Shown: one piece after another, positions 55,037 through 64,000 of the stretch | Layout of the letters: each line of letters opens with the position of its first letter | How positions within the stretch are numbered: the stretch's first letter is position 1 | Position numbers and translations under genes: made by a program | Source: Muriicola jejuensis | Lineage (GTDB): Bacteria; Bacteroidota; Bacteroidia; Flavobacteriales; Flavobacteriaceae | Length of the DNA: 64,000 nt | Direction: 5' to 3' | Assembly (NCBI RefSeq): GCF_010671595.1 | Contig: NZ_JAABOP010000001.1 | Coordinates: 496,001 to 560,000, forward strand | Notes under the pieces: model-generated | Seen by the model: only the letters and a program-made list of their open reading frames with translations | Database searches by the model: none | What the model was told of the DNA's origin: nothing

Positions 55037-58000
55037 TTATTTCGCCTCAAGAAAGGAATCGAAGTCCATCAGTTCCACGGCTTCTATACCTTTTATCTTC
55101 TTTTTCAGCGTATTTAGTGTTTTAACCGCACTGTCAAATCGATCCGTCAAAAGGCTCAGATTCTCCATATCGGCAGCGGATGGTTTGTCATAACTCGATG
55201 CCACCTTGCTGTAGAGGTCGGCGAGCTTTTCCCTGAGCTGGGGTTCAGCCAGGCCCACATAGTTGTCCCCGGTGGTCACCACGAGGGTTTCCTTCAGCTC
55301 CCTGAGCTTGGCGGTCGTCTTCTTTTCCTTGTCTGCCTCGAGTTTAGCAATGAGTTCATCGACCTCATAAACCAGGTAGGCAAGTTGCTGGGTCATGTCG
55401 TATAACTTCATGGTCACTTCGTGCTTGAGTTTTCGATCCTCACCGGACAGGGGGCTGTCCTGGTCATATACCAGGTCGAACGTATGCTCAAAGGTTTCCT
55501 TCCCTTTGGTGATCACGGCCTTGTATGTACCCGCCGGGACCTGTGGGGAGGTGAATCCTCCGAAACTGAAGGTCTTGCCTTTAGCCACCTTCGGTTGTTT
55601 TAGGTTATAGGACCAGTTCACAATATTGATCCCTTTTGATTTTCCGGGTCCGAGTTCCATGAGCGTATTCCCCTCCATGTCCTGTATTTCCATGGTCATT
55701 TTTCCGAAGGTATGCCGCTTACTCAGGTAGTATTTGATCAGTACATCCTTTGATTTATTTCTACCGACGAACTGGGTCTCTGTGCCAAAATTTCCCGCAA
55801 AAGAGCTTTTTTCATTGATCACAGTGGGTTCATTCTTAAAGAAATGCAGGGTCTTGCCCATGACTTCTTCGTCTAGCTCCCTCAGGGGAGATATATCGTC
55901 GATGATGATGACGCCCCTTCCGTGGGTTCCCATGACCAGGTCGTTGGTCCCTTTGTGCAGATCGATAAAGTGAACTGCGACTGCCGGCATATTGTTGGTG
56001 AACTTACTCCAGTTACTACCACCGTCCATGGTGATGTACAGGCCGAACTCGGTTCCTAAGAAAAGGAGGTCCGGATCTTCGTAGTCTTCCTGAATATTCC
56101 TGGCGAATCCTTTTACCTGATCGGTGATAATGTTCGTCCAGGTCTGGCCGAAGTCCGTAGTCTTATAGGCATAGGGAGTCATATCGTTCATGGTATGCCC
56201 GTCAAATACGGCATAGGCTGTCCCTTTATCGAACACACTTGCTTCTATATGATAGCACCAGGTATTCTTCGGCAGCCCCTTGATGTTGCCCACGGTATTG
56301 GTCCATGTCCTGCCCCCATCCCGGGTGACTTGTATGTTGCCATCGTCCGTGCCCACCCAGATGATCTTCTCATCGAGGGGAGATTCGGCAATGGTAAAGA
56401 TGGTGGTATGGTTCTCTGCCCCTGAGTTGTCCATGGAAAGGCCCCCGGAGTCTTCCTGGGCCTGCTTGGCCGGGTCATTGGTCGAGAGGTCCGGGGAAAT
56501 GATCTCCCAGGTGTCTCCCATGTCCTCAGACTTGTGCAGATACTGACTGCCCATATAGAATCGATCGGGCTGATGGGTGCTGACGGCCATGGGCGGGTTC
56601 CAGTTGAATCTCAGTTTTTCCACACCCCTTGAAGGTTGCGGCTGGATGCTCTTGCTCAGTTGCCGGTCCACATCTATCCTCCACACATTTTCAGCCCCCT
56701 GCATTTCCGAATAAATGATATTCTTGGTCGGGTGTTTCAAGACCCTGAAACCGTCCCCGGCCCCTACTGAATTCCAGTCGCGTGCCTCCACCCCACCGGG
56801 GGAGGAAGAAGGACCATACCAGGAGCCATTATCCTGCAGCCCACCATATACGTTATAGGGAGTGGCATCATCCAGGCTTATATGGTAGAACTGGGAGAGA
56901 GGGAGGTTCTCCACGATCTCCATGGTCGTGCCCCCGTTCCAGCTCCGGTAAATACCCCCATCGGTCCCCACGTACATAATGTCGGAATCCTTGATACTGA
57001 AGGCGATGTCATGGATATCACTGTGCATATTCCCCAGATTCTTGAAGGTCTTCCCCCCATCCCGGGAAATGGAACCGCTTAGTCCGCCTTTGACCACCAC
57101 GTTCTCGTCCCTCGGATCCACGACGATTCGCGAGAAGTAGAAAGGCCTCACGGTAATGCCGAAGTCATTATTGAGCTGACTCCAGCTCAGCCCGCCGTCA
57201 TCACTTCGGTAAAGTCCTTTTCGTTCGTCCTTTTCAGCTTCTATGACCGTGTATAGTACCTGTGGGTTAGACGGGGCCACGGCGATTCCGAGACGCCCGA
57301 GGTCTCCTTCGGGAAAACCATTGTGTATCTTCTTCCAGGTGTTCCCTCCATCGGTGGACTTGTACAGGGCACTGTTGCTGCCCCCAGAAGTAAAGGACCA
57401 ACCCGTCCTTCGAAATTCCCACATGGACGCATAGAGCACATCAGGATTGGTAGGATCCATGGCGAGATCTGCGCACCCGGTTTTCGGATCGATATAGAGC
57501 AATTTGCTCCAGGTAAGTCCGCCGTCGGTCGACTTATACACGCCTCTCTCATCGCTATCTCCCCAAAGTGCGCCGAGGACACCGACAAAAATCTCATTGG
57601 GGTCCTGTGGATTCACAATAATACTGGCTATGCGCTCAGATTTATCAAATCCGAGCTTTTCCCAGGAGCTGCCCCCGTCCTTAGACCGGTACAGACCATC
57701 TCCGATAGAAACGGAGTTGCGGGTCCAGGTCTCCCCTGTTCCCACATAAATGGTATTGTCAGGGTCTGAGGGGTCGAGGGCAATGGCACCAATGGATTGG
57801 CAGTACTCGTCAAAAATGGGATTGAAAGTAGTCCCGGCATCATTGGATTTCCAAACACCCCCACCAGCTGCACCTGCGTAGAGGATCCTGCTGTTCGAAG
57901 GATGCATTTCGATGTCGTTCACACGTCCGCTCATCAGGGCGGGGCCTATATGACGGGCCGTCATATCACCGAATAACTCCTTTCCGTCTATAGAACCGGT

Positions 58001-58069
58001 AGCCTGGGCTTCTGTCACAACAGGAGACAGCAACGCCACCAGCATGAATGAAAATATGGTCTGTTTCAT
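55037..58069 (-). CDS. Large exported VPS10/BNR-repeat protein
   Basis: 1010 residues. A signal peptide (to VVTEAQA) is followed by a beta-propeller-like region of sortilin/BNR type: repeated DGGxxW blocks such as SKDGGSSWEKLG, STDGGLTWSKL, STDGGNTWKKI, SDDGGLSWSQL and TRDGGRTWTN. A C-terminal region with charged helices (KLEADKEKKTTAKLRELKE) follows. Such proteins are annotated as glycosyl hydrolases in Bacteroidota without proof. It is probably cell-surface or periplasmic. The gene is monocistronic, with its own terminator. Confidence 0.88.
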   Translation of the reverse strand: MKQTIFSFMLVALLSPVVTEAQATGSIDGKELFGDMTARHIGPALMSGRVNDIEMHPSNSRILYAGAAGGGVWKSNDAGTTFNPIFDEYCQSIGAIALDPSDPDNTIYVGTGETWTRNSVSIGDGLYRSKDGGSSWEKLGFDKSERIASIIVNPQDPNEIFVGVLGALWGDSDERGVYKSTDGGLTWSKLLYIDPKTGCADLAMDPTNPDVLYASMWEFRRTGWSFTSGGSNSALYKSTDGGNTWKKIHNGFPEGDLGRLGIAVAPSNPQVLYTVIEAEKDERKGLYRSDDGGLSWSQLNNDFGITVRPFYFSRIVVDPRDENVVVKGGLSGSISRDGGKTFKNLGNMHSDIHDIAFSIKDSDIMYVGTDGGIYRSWNGGTTMEIVENLPLSQFYHISLDDATPYNVYGGLQDNGSWYGPSSSPGGVEARDWNSVGAGDGFRVLKHPTKNIIYSEMQGAENVWRIDVDRQLSKSIQPQPSRGVEKLRFNWNPPMAVSTHQPDRFYMGSQYLHKSEDMGDTWEIISPDLSTNDPAKQAQEDSGGLSMDNSGAENHTTIFTIAESPLDEKIIWVGTDDGNIQVTRDGGRTWTNTVGNIKGLPKNTWCYHIEASVFDKGTAYAVFDGHTMNDMTPYAYKTTDFGQTWTNIITDQVKGFARNIQEDYEDPDLLFLGTEFGLYITMDGGSNWSKFTNNMPAVAVHFIDLHKGTNDLVMGTHGRGVIIIDDISPLRELDEEVMGKTLHFFKNEPTVINEKSSFAGNFGTETQFVGRNKSKDVLIKYYLSKRHTFGKMTMEIQDMEGNTLMELGPGKSKGINIVNWSYNLKQPKVAKGKTFSFGGFTSPQVPAGTYKAVITKGKETFEHTFDLVYDQDSPLSGEDRKLKHEVTMKLYDMTQQLAYLVYEVDELIAKLEADKEKKTTAKLRELKETLVVTTGDNYVGLAEPQLREKLADLYSKVASSYDKPSAADMENLSLLTDRFDSAVKTLNTLKKKIKGIEAVELMDFDSFLEAK

Positions 58070-58079
58070 ACGCCTTGGT

Positions 58080-58108
58080 AAAAAAAGGACCCTTTTCGCA
58101 AAGGGTCC
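58080..58108 (-). terminator. Terminator of the LolA-like gene
   Basis: On the minus strand GGACCCTTT pairs with AAAGGGTCC around a GCGA-type loop, followed by seven T. It lies 12 bases after the stop of the LolA-like gene and just ahead of the next gene. Confidence 0.9.
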
Positions 58109-58120
58109 GTGGTTTATAAA

Positions 58121-58891
58121 TTACTTTTTCTCGTCTGTGGCCATTTCTTTCGGAAAAGCGAAGGCAGCATCGTCTACGGCAGGATTGAGTTCAATGCTGA
58201 GGATGGTCAACGGACTTGAACCCTGGTCCTTGACTCCCTGGGTCATGGAGAATGGAAAGTACAAACCATCCACTTCCTGATAATCGCTCAGGGTGATCTC
58301 AGAGATCATCCCTTTGGCAGGGCCGGATTTTATCTCTGACTGTACGGAGATGGGAACGAAATTCTCGGTGTCGAAGAAATAGTAGCTCACATCTTCTTCC
58401 TTATTTCCATCGATGGTCAGCGGTTCCTTTACCAACTTGATCTTGAAGGTTTCCGTTCCTTCAATGGTTTCGGTGCCCATGAGTTCCACGGTATAACCCT
58501 TTTCCTTGTAGTCGAGGAAGGAATCGGGGAAATCATTCGTGTTGAGTTTAAAGTTCTCTGTAGTTTCAGCATCGCTCTTCTCGGCCTTCATGGTCATGAA
58601 ATTATCACTCCACAAAGTCTCTCCGTCAAAAACTCCCTGCTTGATCTCCTTTCCCTGGAAATTGATGAGCGTCATCTGCCTGCCATCCTTTAATTGAATG
58701 ATCTCCAGAGGGATTTCCATGCCCTGCTGGTTTACCTTGGCGGTCATCTTCATCCCCTGAAGATTCCTTAAATTTTCCTTCCCTCCGATATTCTCGAAGT
58801 AAGTTTCCACGATTTCATCGGCGGTCTGGGCAGAGCCCATCAAAGGAAGGGCCATGATCGCAATGGCCAGTATGCATTTGATTGTTTTCAT
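58121..58891 (-). CDS. Periplasmic LolA/LppX-like protein
   Basis: 256 residues. A signal peptide (to LMGSAQ) is followed by TADEIVETYFENIGGKENLRN, a hallmark of exported outer-membrane lipoprotein-sorting-like proteins in Bacteroidota, then beta strands ending FAFPKEM. The LolA fold is inferred from strand pattern and length, not from a definite motif. It may carry lipids or a hydrophobic ligand. It has its own terminator; the large propeller gene follows it on the same strand. Confidence 0.8.
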   Translation of the reverse strand: MKTIKCILAIAIMALPLMGSAQTADEIVETYFENIGGKENLRNLQGMKMTAKVNQQGMEIPLEIIQLKDGRQMTLINFQGKEIKQGVFDGETLWSDNFMTMKAEKSDAETTENFKLNTNDFPDSFLDYKEKGYTVELMGTETIEGTETFKIKLVKEPLTIDGNKEEDVSYYFFDTENFVPISVQSEIKSGPAKGMISEITLSDYQEVDGLYFPFSMTQGVKDQGSSPLTILSIELNPAVDDAAFAFPKEMATDEKK

Positions 58892-58985
58892 TTTTTTCAG
58901 TGTTATGAATTTAATGGGTTTTGGAATAAGTACTAAAAGTACATCGTTTGTTACACAATGTCAGAGAAAGATTTAAAATTTAATC

Positions 58986-59016
58986 AAAAAATGGACAGAC
59001 ATGATATACCCTGTCC
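58986..59016 (-). terminator. Probable terminator downstream of the serine hydrolase gene
   Basis: On the minus strand GGACAG pairs with CTGTCC around a 12-base loop, followed by ATTTTTT. The stem is short and the loop long, so this is a weaker call. It lies about 75 bases after the serine hydrolase stop. Confidence 0.55.
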
Positions 59017-59089
59017 TTTTTGGGTGCTACCCTAACAGATTTCGCTCGTAATATAGCTACAGGGATTCCCTTTGCTATGAATTTAAAAA

Positions 59090-60166
59090 TCAGTTATAAA
59101 AATCCTTTAGCGCGGAAAACATGTGATCAAGACCCTGATCAATAATATGTTGTACCTTGGGATCCGTGCAATTGATCAATAGGGATACCACAATCTCCTC
59201 TTTCGGATAGACGAAAAAGTTACTGTATCCGCCCACACCATTTCCCACATGGCCAACAAATTCTCTTCCTGCAGCATCCCTGCTCACCTGCCATCCCAGG
59301 CCGTAGTAGGTGGATTGACCTTCCACTTCCTGGGCAGTGAGAAAAGCTCGCATCACCTCCGAAGGCAGGAGAGAATCATCCAAACAGGCCCTCCCCAGCC
59401 TGGCGAGGTCTTCGGAAGTGGAGAGATACCCTCCTCCGGCCAGCTTGTAACGGTTGTCGACTGGGATAGCCGGGCGAAATCCCGATCTCGATCTTGTGTA
59501 ACAGACGGCGGCGTGATCCGGGAGGTTTCCCGGTGTTTCCTCAAAGGTATGCTCCATATTCAGGGGTCGGAGTACCTTCTCCTTCACATAAGCTGAAAAA
59601 GGCATCCCACTCACCTCTTCCATGGCCAGGGAAATAAGGACCCAGTCAAAACTATTGTACAGGAATCCCGTCCCCGGCTTAAACTGCAGGGGGTCATCCT
59701 GGAAGATCGCCAGGCTGTCCCGAATGGACAAGGACTCGTTCCGGGCGTATTCCCTCCCTTTGTAACCCCTGATGCCTGCGGTGTGTCCTGCCAGCTGCCT
59801 GAGGGTGAAGTCGTATTCTTTCTTCGGAAAATAAGGAACATAGGTGTAAAGGGATTCGTCCAGGTCGATCTCCTTATCGGCAACCATCCTGGCCAGCGCC
59901 ATGGCCGCAAGAGGTTTGGACGCACTGGCGATCCTGAAGAGGGTTTTCCGGGGATCGACCGGTATTCTTTTTTCGAGGTCGGCATAGCCAAAGCCTTTTT
60001 GATAGAGGGTCTTCCCACTATGCAGGACGGTAAGGGCCATCCCCGGTACTTTCCTTTCGTCCACCAGCTCCTGAAAAGAAGAGTCCAGTAGCAGGGCAGA
60101 ATTCACATTTTCCTGCTTGGATGCAGCCGAAAAAAGCGTTTTGAAAAAATCAGTGATAAAGCGCAT
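59090..60166 (-). CDS. Class C beta-lactamase-fold serine hydrolase
   Basis: 358 residues. The active-site SxxK is SASK at 81-84 (FRIASASKPLAAMAL). The second motif reads Y170-N-S where YxN (often YSN) is expected, and the third is HVG (GHVGNGVGGYS). Family members include esterases and D-amino-acid peptidases as well as beta-lactamases. A signal peptide is not evident, so location is uncertain. It is followed by three bases after the DUF2807 lipoprotein gene and is probably in one operon with it and the PagL-like gene. Confidence 0.85.
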   Translation of the reverse strand: MRFITDFFKTLFSAASKQENVNSALLLDSSFQELVDERKVPGMALTVLHSGKTLYQKGFGYADLEKRIPVDPRKTLFRIASASKPLAAMALARMVADKEIDLDESLYTYVPYFPKKEYDFTLRQLAGHTAGIRGYKGREYARNESLSIRDSLAIFQDDPLQFKPGTGFLYNSFDWVLISLAMEEVSGMPFSAYVKEKVLRPLNMEHTFEETPGNLPDHAAVCYTRSRSGFRPAIPVDNRYKLAGGGYLSTSEDLARLGRACLDDSLLPSEVMRAFLTAQEVEGQSTYYGLGWQVSRDAAGREFVGHVGNGVGGYSNFFVYPKEEIVVSLLINCTDPKVQHIIDQGLDHMFSALKDFYN

Positions 60167-60169
60167 ACC

Positions 60170-60943
60170 TCAGTCGATATAGATCAGCTTACCTCGGAAG
60201 AGCTCCTCCACGGAAACCGAGTCGGGCCGATTATAACTCCGCACATCACCCGTACCCCGGATCACACCTCTCAAAATCTCCTGGGGGTTCACGAGTATGT
60301 CATTGCTTCCCCTGTGGTTGACCTCCACTTCCCGGGCCAGGAGCTCTTCGGCTTCGATCCTGGAATCGCCTGCAGCAATAGTGACAGCAAATAGCTGGGT
60401 TGCACCCCGGAGCCGGAAATAGGCGATCCCGTTGGCGACCACGCTGACCTGCTGGGCATCCACATCCAGGTCGAAAGCACCATCCGTGGTCTCCGTTTCC
60501 GGGTTGTTGAAGCTTTCCGAGATAAGTGCGAGATTGGGAAAGGTGAGTGTTCCTTCACTGGCGATTGTCCAGCCCGTGCTGCTCCTGACCTCGTCGATAT
60601 CAGGTGAAGTCACGTAGATCTTTGTGATTCCGTATTCCCTGAAGAGGTTGCAATTATTCTCATTTCTAAGAACCAACCTGTCACCTTCCACCGTCGCAGT
60701 CACTTCCTTCCTCAGGTATTCCCCCGTTTCCACCAGGACCTGCTGCTCAACCCCTGAGGCCAGAATGAGTTGTACCCCCTCGAAAACAGTGATCTTCCGA
60801 AAGCAAGGAAGCTCTACCTCTTCCCTGACGATATCTCCTGCATTCTGAAAACAATCGGGCACATTTTCTCCGTTGCAACCCCAGAGCATCACCCCCATGA
60901 AAGCGATCCAAAGCAAACGATGTACTATTCTTCCCTTTTCCAT
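60170..60943 (-). CDS. DUF2807 head-GIN lipoprotein
   Basis: 257 residues. The signal peptide ends in the lipobox MLWGC, so a lipoprotein is expected. The DUF2807 part has short repeated strands and turns: VRSSTGWTIASEGTLTF, VVANGIAYFRLRGATQ, DSRIEAEELLAREVEV, VNHRGSNDILVNPQ. Ends FRGKLIYID. It lies between the PagL-like and serine hydrolase genes with 3-5 base gaps. A second DUF2807 protein (32086) is secreted without lipidation. Confidence 0.87.
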   Translation of the reverse strand: MEKGRIVHRLLWIAFMGVMLWGCNGENVPDCFQNAGDIVREEVELPCFRKITVFEGVQLILASGVEQQVLVETGEYLRKEVTATVEGDRLVLRNENNCNLFREYGITKIYVTSPDIDEVRSSTGWTIASEGTLTFPNLALISESFNNPETETTDGAFDLDVDAQQVSVVANGIAYFRLRGATQLFAVTIAAGDSRIEAEELLAREVEVNHRGSNDILVNPQEILRGVIRGTGDVRSYNRPDSVSVEELFRGKLIYID

Positions 60944-60948
60944 ATCTG

Positions 60949-62046
60949 TTATAGCCTGATCCCTATGCCCAGTTCCACAGCCTCGGCCTTAGCCGCGTGG
61001 GATTTGAGGCTTAATGCCGCAAACCAGCGATCCCCGAAATAGCGCTTCACCCCCACCCGGTTGTATACCTGTCCCTCAAAATCGAAGGGGTAATACACAT
61101 AGTATCCCAACTGGGTGATCACACTGAGTTTGTCAATGAACAATTCATGCCCCAGGAAGAGACCCACCCTTTTGAAATCCGTGTCTCCATCTACATTCAA
61201 TTCCGGAAAGGAGATCGACTGAAAACGGATAAGTTCCTTCAGGAAGTTGGAATAGAACACCTCCGCACCTAATTGTATGGCACTCAGCCTGCCCAGCCTT
61301 TTGTCTGCATAGGCCGAGAGGATGTAGAAGGGGAACTGACCAGAGTTGATGACATCACTCTCGTTAATCCCCGTCCTGAATACCAGGTTCAGCCTGACCG
61401 GTTCCTCTATAGGCTCTTCCACTGCTTCGAGAAAGGGAGTTTGCCTGTCGCCCTTGAGATCGTAGACCACCCCTGCATTGAAGGCAAAGGTGTTGGTGGA
61501 AGTGTTGGGTGCTTTTACGTTGGCATTGGAATAGTGAATGAGGGAGATACCCGCCTTCACTCCAAGGTTTCTGAAAAGGTTGGGCCTCAGATAATTAAAA
61601 ACGAGGAAGGTGGAACTCATCAGGTGGGTACCGTAGGCATTGTTCCTGAAATTCTCCTCCTTGTCATAGGGATTGGTATTGTAGGCCACCCCCTGACCAA
61701 TACGAAACTGGAGATTCCGATTGAGCAGATAGAAATTGTAATGCAAATAGACCCCGAGATTGACACCCAGGGTTCCGTTGTTCATGTCCTGGTAAACGAG
61801 GGAGACGCCTGTATCCGGATAATTGAATCGTCCCTCCCACCCTTTGTGCCCGAAGGTCTGCTTGCTGAATCCGAGGATGATCCCGGAGGGGTGTTTCCGG
61901 ATCAGGTGTGAGATATCCGTATTGTGCAGGAGGATGGAGCCGTAAAAAGGGGTAGCATCCAGAGTCCACAATTCAGGGGTCTCGCCTTCCTGGGAGATCC
62001 CTCCCCTAAGGCATAGCAGACCAATAAGAAGGAGCCAGTTCTTCAT
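60949..62046 (-). CDS. PagL-like lipid A 3-O-deacylase family protein
   Basis: Predicted outer-membrane acyloxyacyl hydrolase-like barrel, 365 residues with a signal peptide. The catalytic pair seen in PagL, His and Ser, is in LIHYSNANVKAP (H171, S173, N174), and the third residue is probably an acidic group nearby. The rest is strand rich (LHYNFYLLNRNLQFRIG, GYYVYYPFDFEG). PagL itself is about 150 residues, so this is a longer Bacteroidota type. First gene of a likely three-gene operon. Confidence 0.85.
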   Translation of the reverse strand: MKNWLLLIGLLCLRGGISQEGETPELWTLDATPFYGSILLHNTDISHLIRKHPSGIILGFSKQTFGHKGWEGRFNYPDTGVSLVYQDMNNGTLGVNLGVYLHYNFYLLNRNLQFRIGQGVAYNTNPYDKEENFRNNAYGTHLMSSTFLVFNYLRPNLFRNLGVKAGISLIHYSNANVKAPNTSTNTFAFNAGVVYDLKGDRQTPFLEAVEEPIEEPVRLNLVFRTGINESDVINSGQFPFYILSAYADKRLGRLSAIQLGAEVFYSNFLKELIRFQSISFPELNVDGDTDFKRVGLFLGHELFIDKLSVITQLGYYVYYPFDFEGQVYNRVGVKRYFGDRWFAALSLKSHAAKAEAVELGIGIRL

Positions 62047-62106
62047 CCGGGCGTAAAAATAGGAATTAATCGGCTGGTGTATCTCTCAGCCCTTTCTTGA
62101 TTTCCA

Positions 62107-63060
62107 TTAAAATAAGGCCCTGGCGATCTCCCGGATATTGTCGCTTTTACCCATGGAATAGTAGTGCAGCACAGGCACACCGGCCTTCTTTAATTCATTG
62201 GACTGGGCAATGGCCCATTCTATGCCCACCTGCCTCACAGCCTTGTTATCCCTGCATTTCTCCACGGCATCTATCAGGTCCTGAGGCAGATCGATCCGGA
62301 ATACCTGAGGGAGCAGTTGAAGGTGCCTTTTGACGGCTATAGGCTTGATACCCGGAATGATTGGCACATCAATGCCGATCTCCCTGGCTGCAGCTACAAA
62401 ATCAAAGAATTTGCGGTTGTCGAAAAACATTTGGGTGACGATGTAATGAGCCCCCAGGTCCACTTTTTTCTTAAGCCATTTCAAATCGGTCTTTATGGAA
62501 GGAGCTTCCATGTGCTTCTCCGGGTACCCTGCGACCCCTATGCAAAAATCGGAGCAGCTATCCGTTTCTATGACCTCGTGCAGGTACTGGCCCGAATTGA
62601 GATTGCGTATCTGCCTGACCAGGTCCGAGGCATACTGATGACCTCCAGGAGTAGGTTCAAAATATTTTTCCTCCTTCATGGCATCCCCCCTGAGGGCCAT
62701 GACGTTGTCTATGCCCAGGTAATGACAATCCACCAGCAGGTATTCCGTCTCCTCCCGGGTAAACCCCCCACAAAGCACGTGTGGAATCGCGTCCAAATCG
62801 TATTTGTGCATGATGGAGGCACAGATGCCCACCGTTCCCGGGCGCATGCGGGTGAGTTTTTTGTCGAGTAACCCGTCGCGATCTATGTACACGTATTCCT
62901 CCCGTGAGGTGGTCACGTCCACAAAGGGCGGCTTGAATTCCATCAGGGGGTCTATATTGTCATACAACTCCTGTATACTCCTGCCTTTGATGGGCGGGAT
63001 GATCTCAAAGGAGAACAAAGTCTCCCCTTTTGCATTGGCTATGTGTTCTGTTACTTTCAT
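62107..63060 (-). CDS. metF: Methylenetetrahydrofolate reductase MetF
   Basis: FAD enzyme that reduces 5,10-methylene-THF to 5-methyl-THF, the methyl donor for MetH. About 317 residues. LFSFEIIPPIKGRS, VDVTTSREEYV, GIDNVMALRGDAMK and the FAD-contact region GAHYIVTQMFFDN are family segments. The ATG giving MKVTEHIANAKGE is chosen; a longer frame adds 48 residues from the preceding metH frame. It lies 10 bases after metH and is translated with it. Confidence 0.96.
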   Translation of the reverse strand: MKVTEHIANAKGETLFSFEIIPPIKGRSIQELYDNIDPLMEFKPPFVDVTTSREEYVYIDRDGLLDKKLTRMRPGTVGICASIMHKYDLDAIPHVLCGGFTREETEYLLVDCHYLGIDNVMALRGDAMKEEKYFEPTPGGHQYASDLVRQIRNLNSGQYLHEVIETDSCSDFCIGVAGYPEKHMEAPSIKTDLKWLKKKVDLGAHYIVTQMFFDNRKFFDFVAAAREIGIDVPIIPGIKPIAVKRHLQLLPQVFRIDLPQDLIDAVEKCRDNKAVRQVGIEWAIAQSNELKKAGVPVLHYYSMGKSDNIREIARALF

Positions 63061-63070
63061 CCTATCATAC

Positions 63071-64000
63071 TTATTCTTCTGCCAGGTTGGGTGACAGCCA
63101 TTTCCGGGCTTCTTCCAGAGAGATCCCCTTTCGGCGGGCGAAATCCTCCAGTTGGTCGGCCGTGATCTTCCCCAGACCGAAATATCGGGATTCCGGGTGG
63201 GCAAAATAATAGCCGCTTACACTGGCGGCCGGGTACATGGCCAGGCTTTCGGTGAGTTTTACTCCGATCACATCTTCTACCTCGAGGATATCCCACAGGG
63301 TCTTCTTTTCAAGATGGTCCGGGCAGGCAGGATATCCAGGTGCGGGCCTGATCCCCCGGTATTTCTCCCTGATCAGTTCGTCGTTGGAGAAGGTTTCTCC
63401 ATTCGCATAACCCCAATATTTGGTCCTTACCTCCCTGTGAAGGTACTCAGCAAAGGCCTCAGCGAGCCTGTCTGCCAGAGCCTTTACCATAATGGCACTG
63501 TAATCATCCAGGTCCTTTTCGTACTTCCTCACCCAGGTGTCTGTCCCAAATCCCGCGGTCACACAAAAACAGCCTATATAATCCCTGATCCCCGTGGTTT
63601 TCGGAGCGATAAAATCCGCAAGCGCCAGATGGGGCACCCCTACCTTCTTTTTAGACTGCTGCCTGAGGGTCCGGAAAACTGCGGGTTCAGGCTCCGAATC
63701 TAGGTACACTTCTATATCATCGTCATCTACTGAATTTGCGGGGAAGAGCCCGAAGACGGCCTTTGCTTGCAATCCCCGTGCCCTTATGAGTTTATCCAAC
63801 ATTCTCTGGGCATCCGCAAACAAACTGGAGGCTTGCTCCCCCACAACCCGGTCTTTAAGTATGTCCGGATATTTCCCGTGAAGATCCCAGCTCCTGAAAA
63901 AGGGAGTCCAGTCGATAAATGGCCTGAGCAGGCCGAGGTCTACCTCAGTCAAGACGTGCCTGCCCGGCATTTTCGGTTCCTCGATCACAGCAGAATCCCA
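63071..64000 (-). CDS. metH: Cobalamin-dependent methionine synthase MetH (C-terminal part)
   Basis: Only the last ~310 codons are in the window; the 5' part is beyond the right edge. The sequence is the AdoMet-binding reactivation domain: LRPFIDWTPFFRSWDLHGKYP, RTLRQQSKKK, ALADFIAPKTTGIRDYIGCF, AEAFAEYLHREVRTKYWGY, RGIRPAPGYPACPDH and TESLAMYPAASVSGYYFAHP. The frame is open to the edge with a Trp-Asp-Ser run ahead of the visible GTG, so that GTG is internal. Paired with metF, which supplies 5-methyl-THF. Confidence 0.95.
   Translation of the reverse strand, partial: WDSAVIEEPKMPGRHVLTEVDLGLLRPFIDWTPFFRSWDLHGKYPDILKDRVVGEQASSLFADAQRMLDKLIRARGLQAKAVFGLFPANSVDDDDIEVYLDSEPEPAVFRTLRQQSKKKVGVPHLALADFIAPKTTGIRDYIGCFCVTAGFGTDTWVRKYEKDLDDYSAIMVKALADRLAEAFAEYLHREVRTKYWGYANGETFSNDELIREKYRGIRPAPGYPACPDHLEKKTLWDILEVEDVIGVKLTESLAMYPAASVSGYYFAHPESRYFGLGKITADQLEDFARRKGISLEEARKWLSPNLAEE

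Noticed and set aside
1-64000. tRNA, rRNA, CRISPR array, insertion sequence or phage genes
   Set aside because: None seen by eye. Intergenic spaces are short, with no repeat-spacer array, transposase or integrase motifs.

Overview
The window is chromosomal DNA of a member of the Flavobacteriaceae (Bacteroidota). The evidence is the gliding-motility genes gldA, gldB and gldC, promoter boxes of the Bacteroidota type TAnnTTTG, DUF5916, DUF2807 and DUF4139 secreted proteins, a fused DAHP synthase/chorismate mutase, and a MurE with the DNPR motif of meso-diaminopimelate ligases. Base composition is close to balanced, higher in GC than many marine flavobacteria. No tRNA, rRNA, CRISPR array, insertion sequence or prophage was seen. 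The window looks like core genome.

Layout. 1-14.4 kb: a complete minus-strand dcw (division and cell wall) cluster, mraZ-rsmH-ftsL-ftsI-murE-mraY-murD-ftsW-murG-murC-ftsQ-ftsA-ftsZ. It is read from one recognisable promoter with three MraZ-type repeats, and ftsZ runs off the left edge. 14.5-20.3 kb: an alpha/beta hydrolase, engB, a small unknown protein, a pirin, gldC and gldB, nadE, and a LuxR-type regulator whose receiver lacks the phospho-acceptor Asp. 20.3-26 kb: dnaG without zinc ligands, an operon of ECF sigma factor, membrane protein and barrel protein, and a polyprenyl synthase. 26-31.5 kb: rlmN, queA, aroA, a MazG-like pyrophosphohydrolase, dtd and rsgA. 32-37 kb: the phenylalanine/tyrosine operon pheA-aminotransferase-tyrA-DAHPS/CM, preceded by a leader peptide gene and attenuator. 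37-49 kb: gldA, a penicillin-acylase-like lipoprotein, fhs, small envelope proteins, a TolB-like lipoprotein, a DUF4139 protein carrying a SusC-like insert, and a TauE-type permease. 49-62 kb: secreted or outer-membrane proteins (DUF5916, VPS10/BNR repeat protein, LolA-like, DUF2807, PagL-like), a second pirin and a Tat-exported oxidoreductase. 62-64 kb: metF and the 3' end of metH.

The most interesting element is the leader upstream of pheA. It encodes a short peptide with seven consecutive Phe/Tyr codons (FYFYFFF), ends just before a strong terminator, and contains a segment able to form a competing antiterminator with the terminator's 5' arm. This is the architecture of ribosome-mediated transcription attenuation, here in a flavobacterium and controlling both the Phe and Tyr branches. 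Secondary points are the MraZ operator, the zinc-less primase with a probable TTG start, the pseudo-receiver regulator, and several palindromes in intergenic regions.
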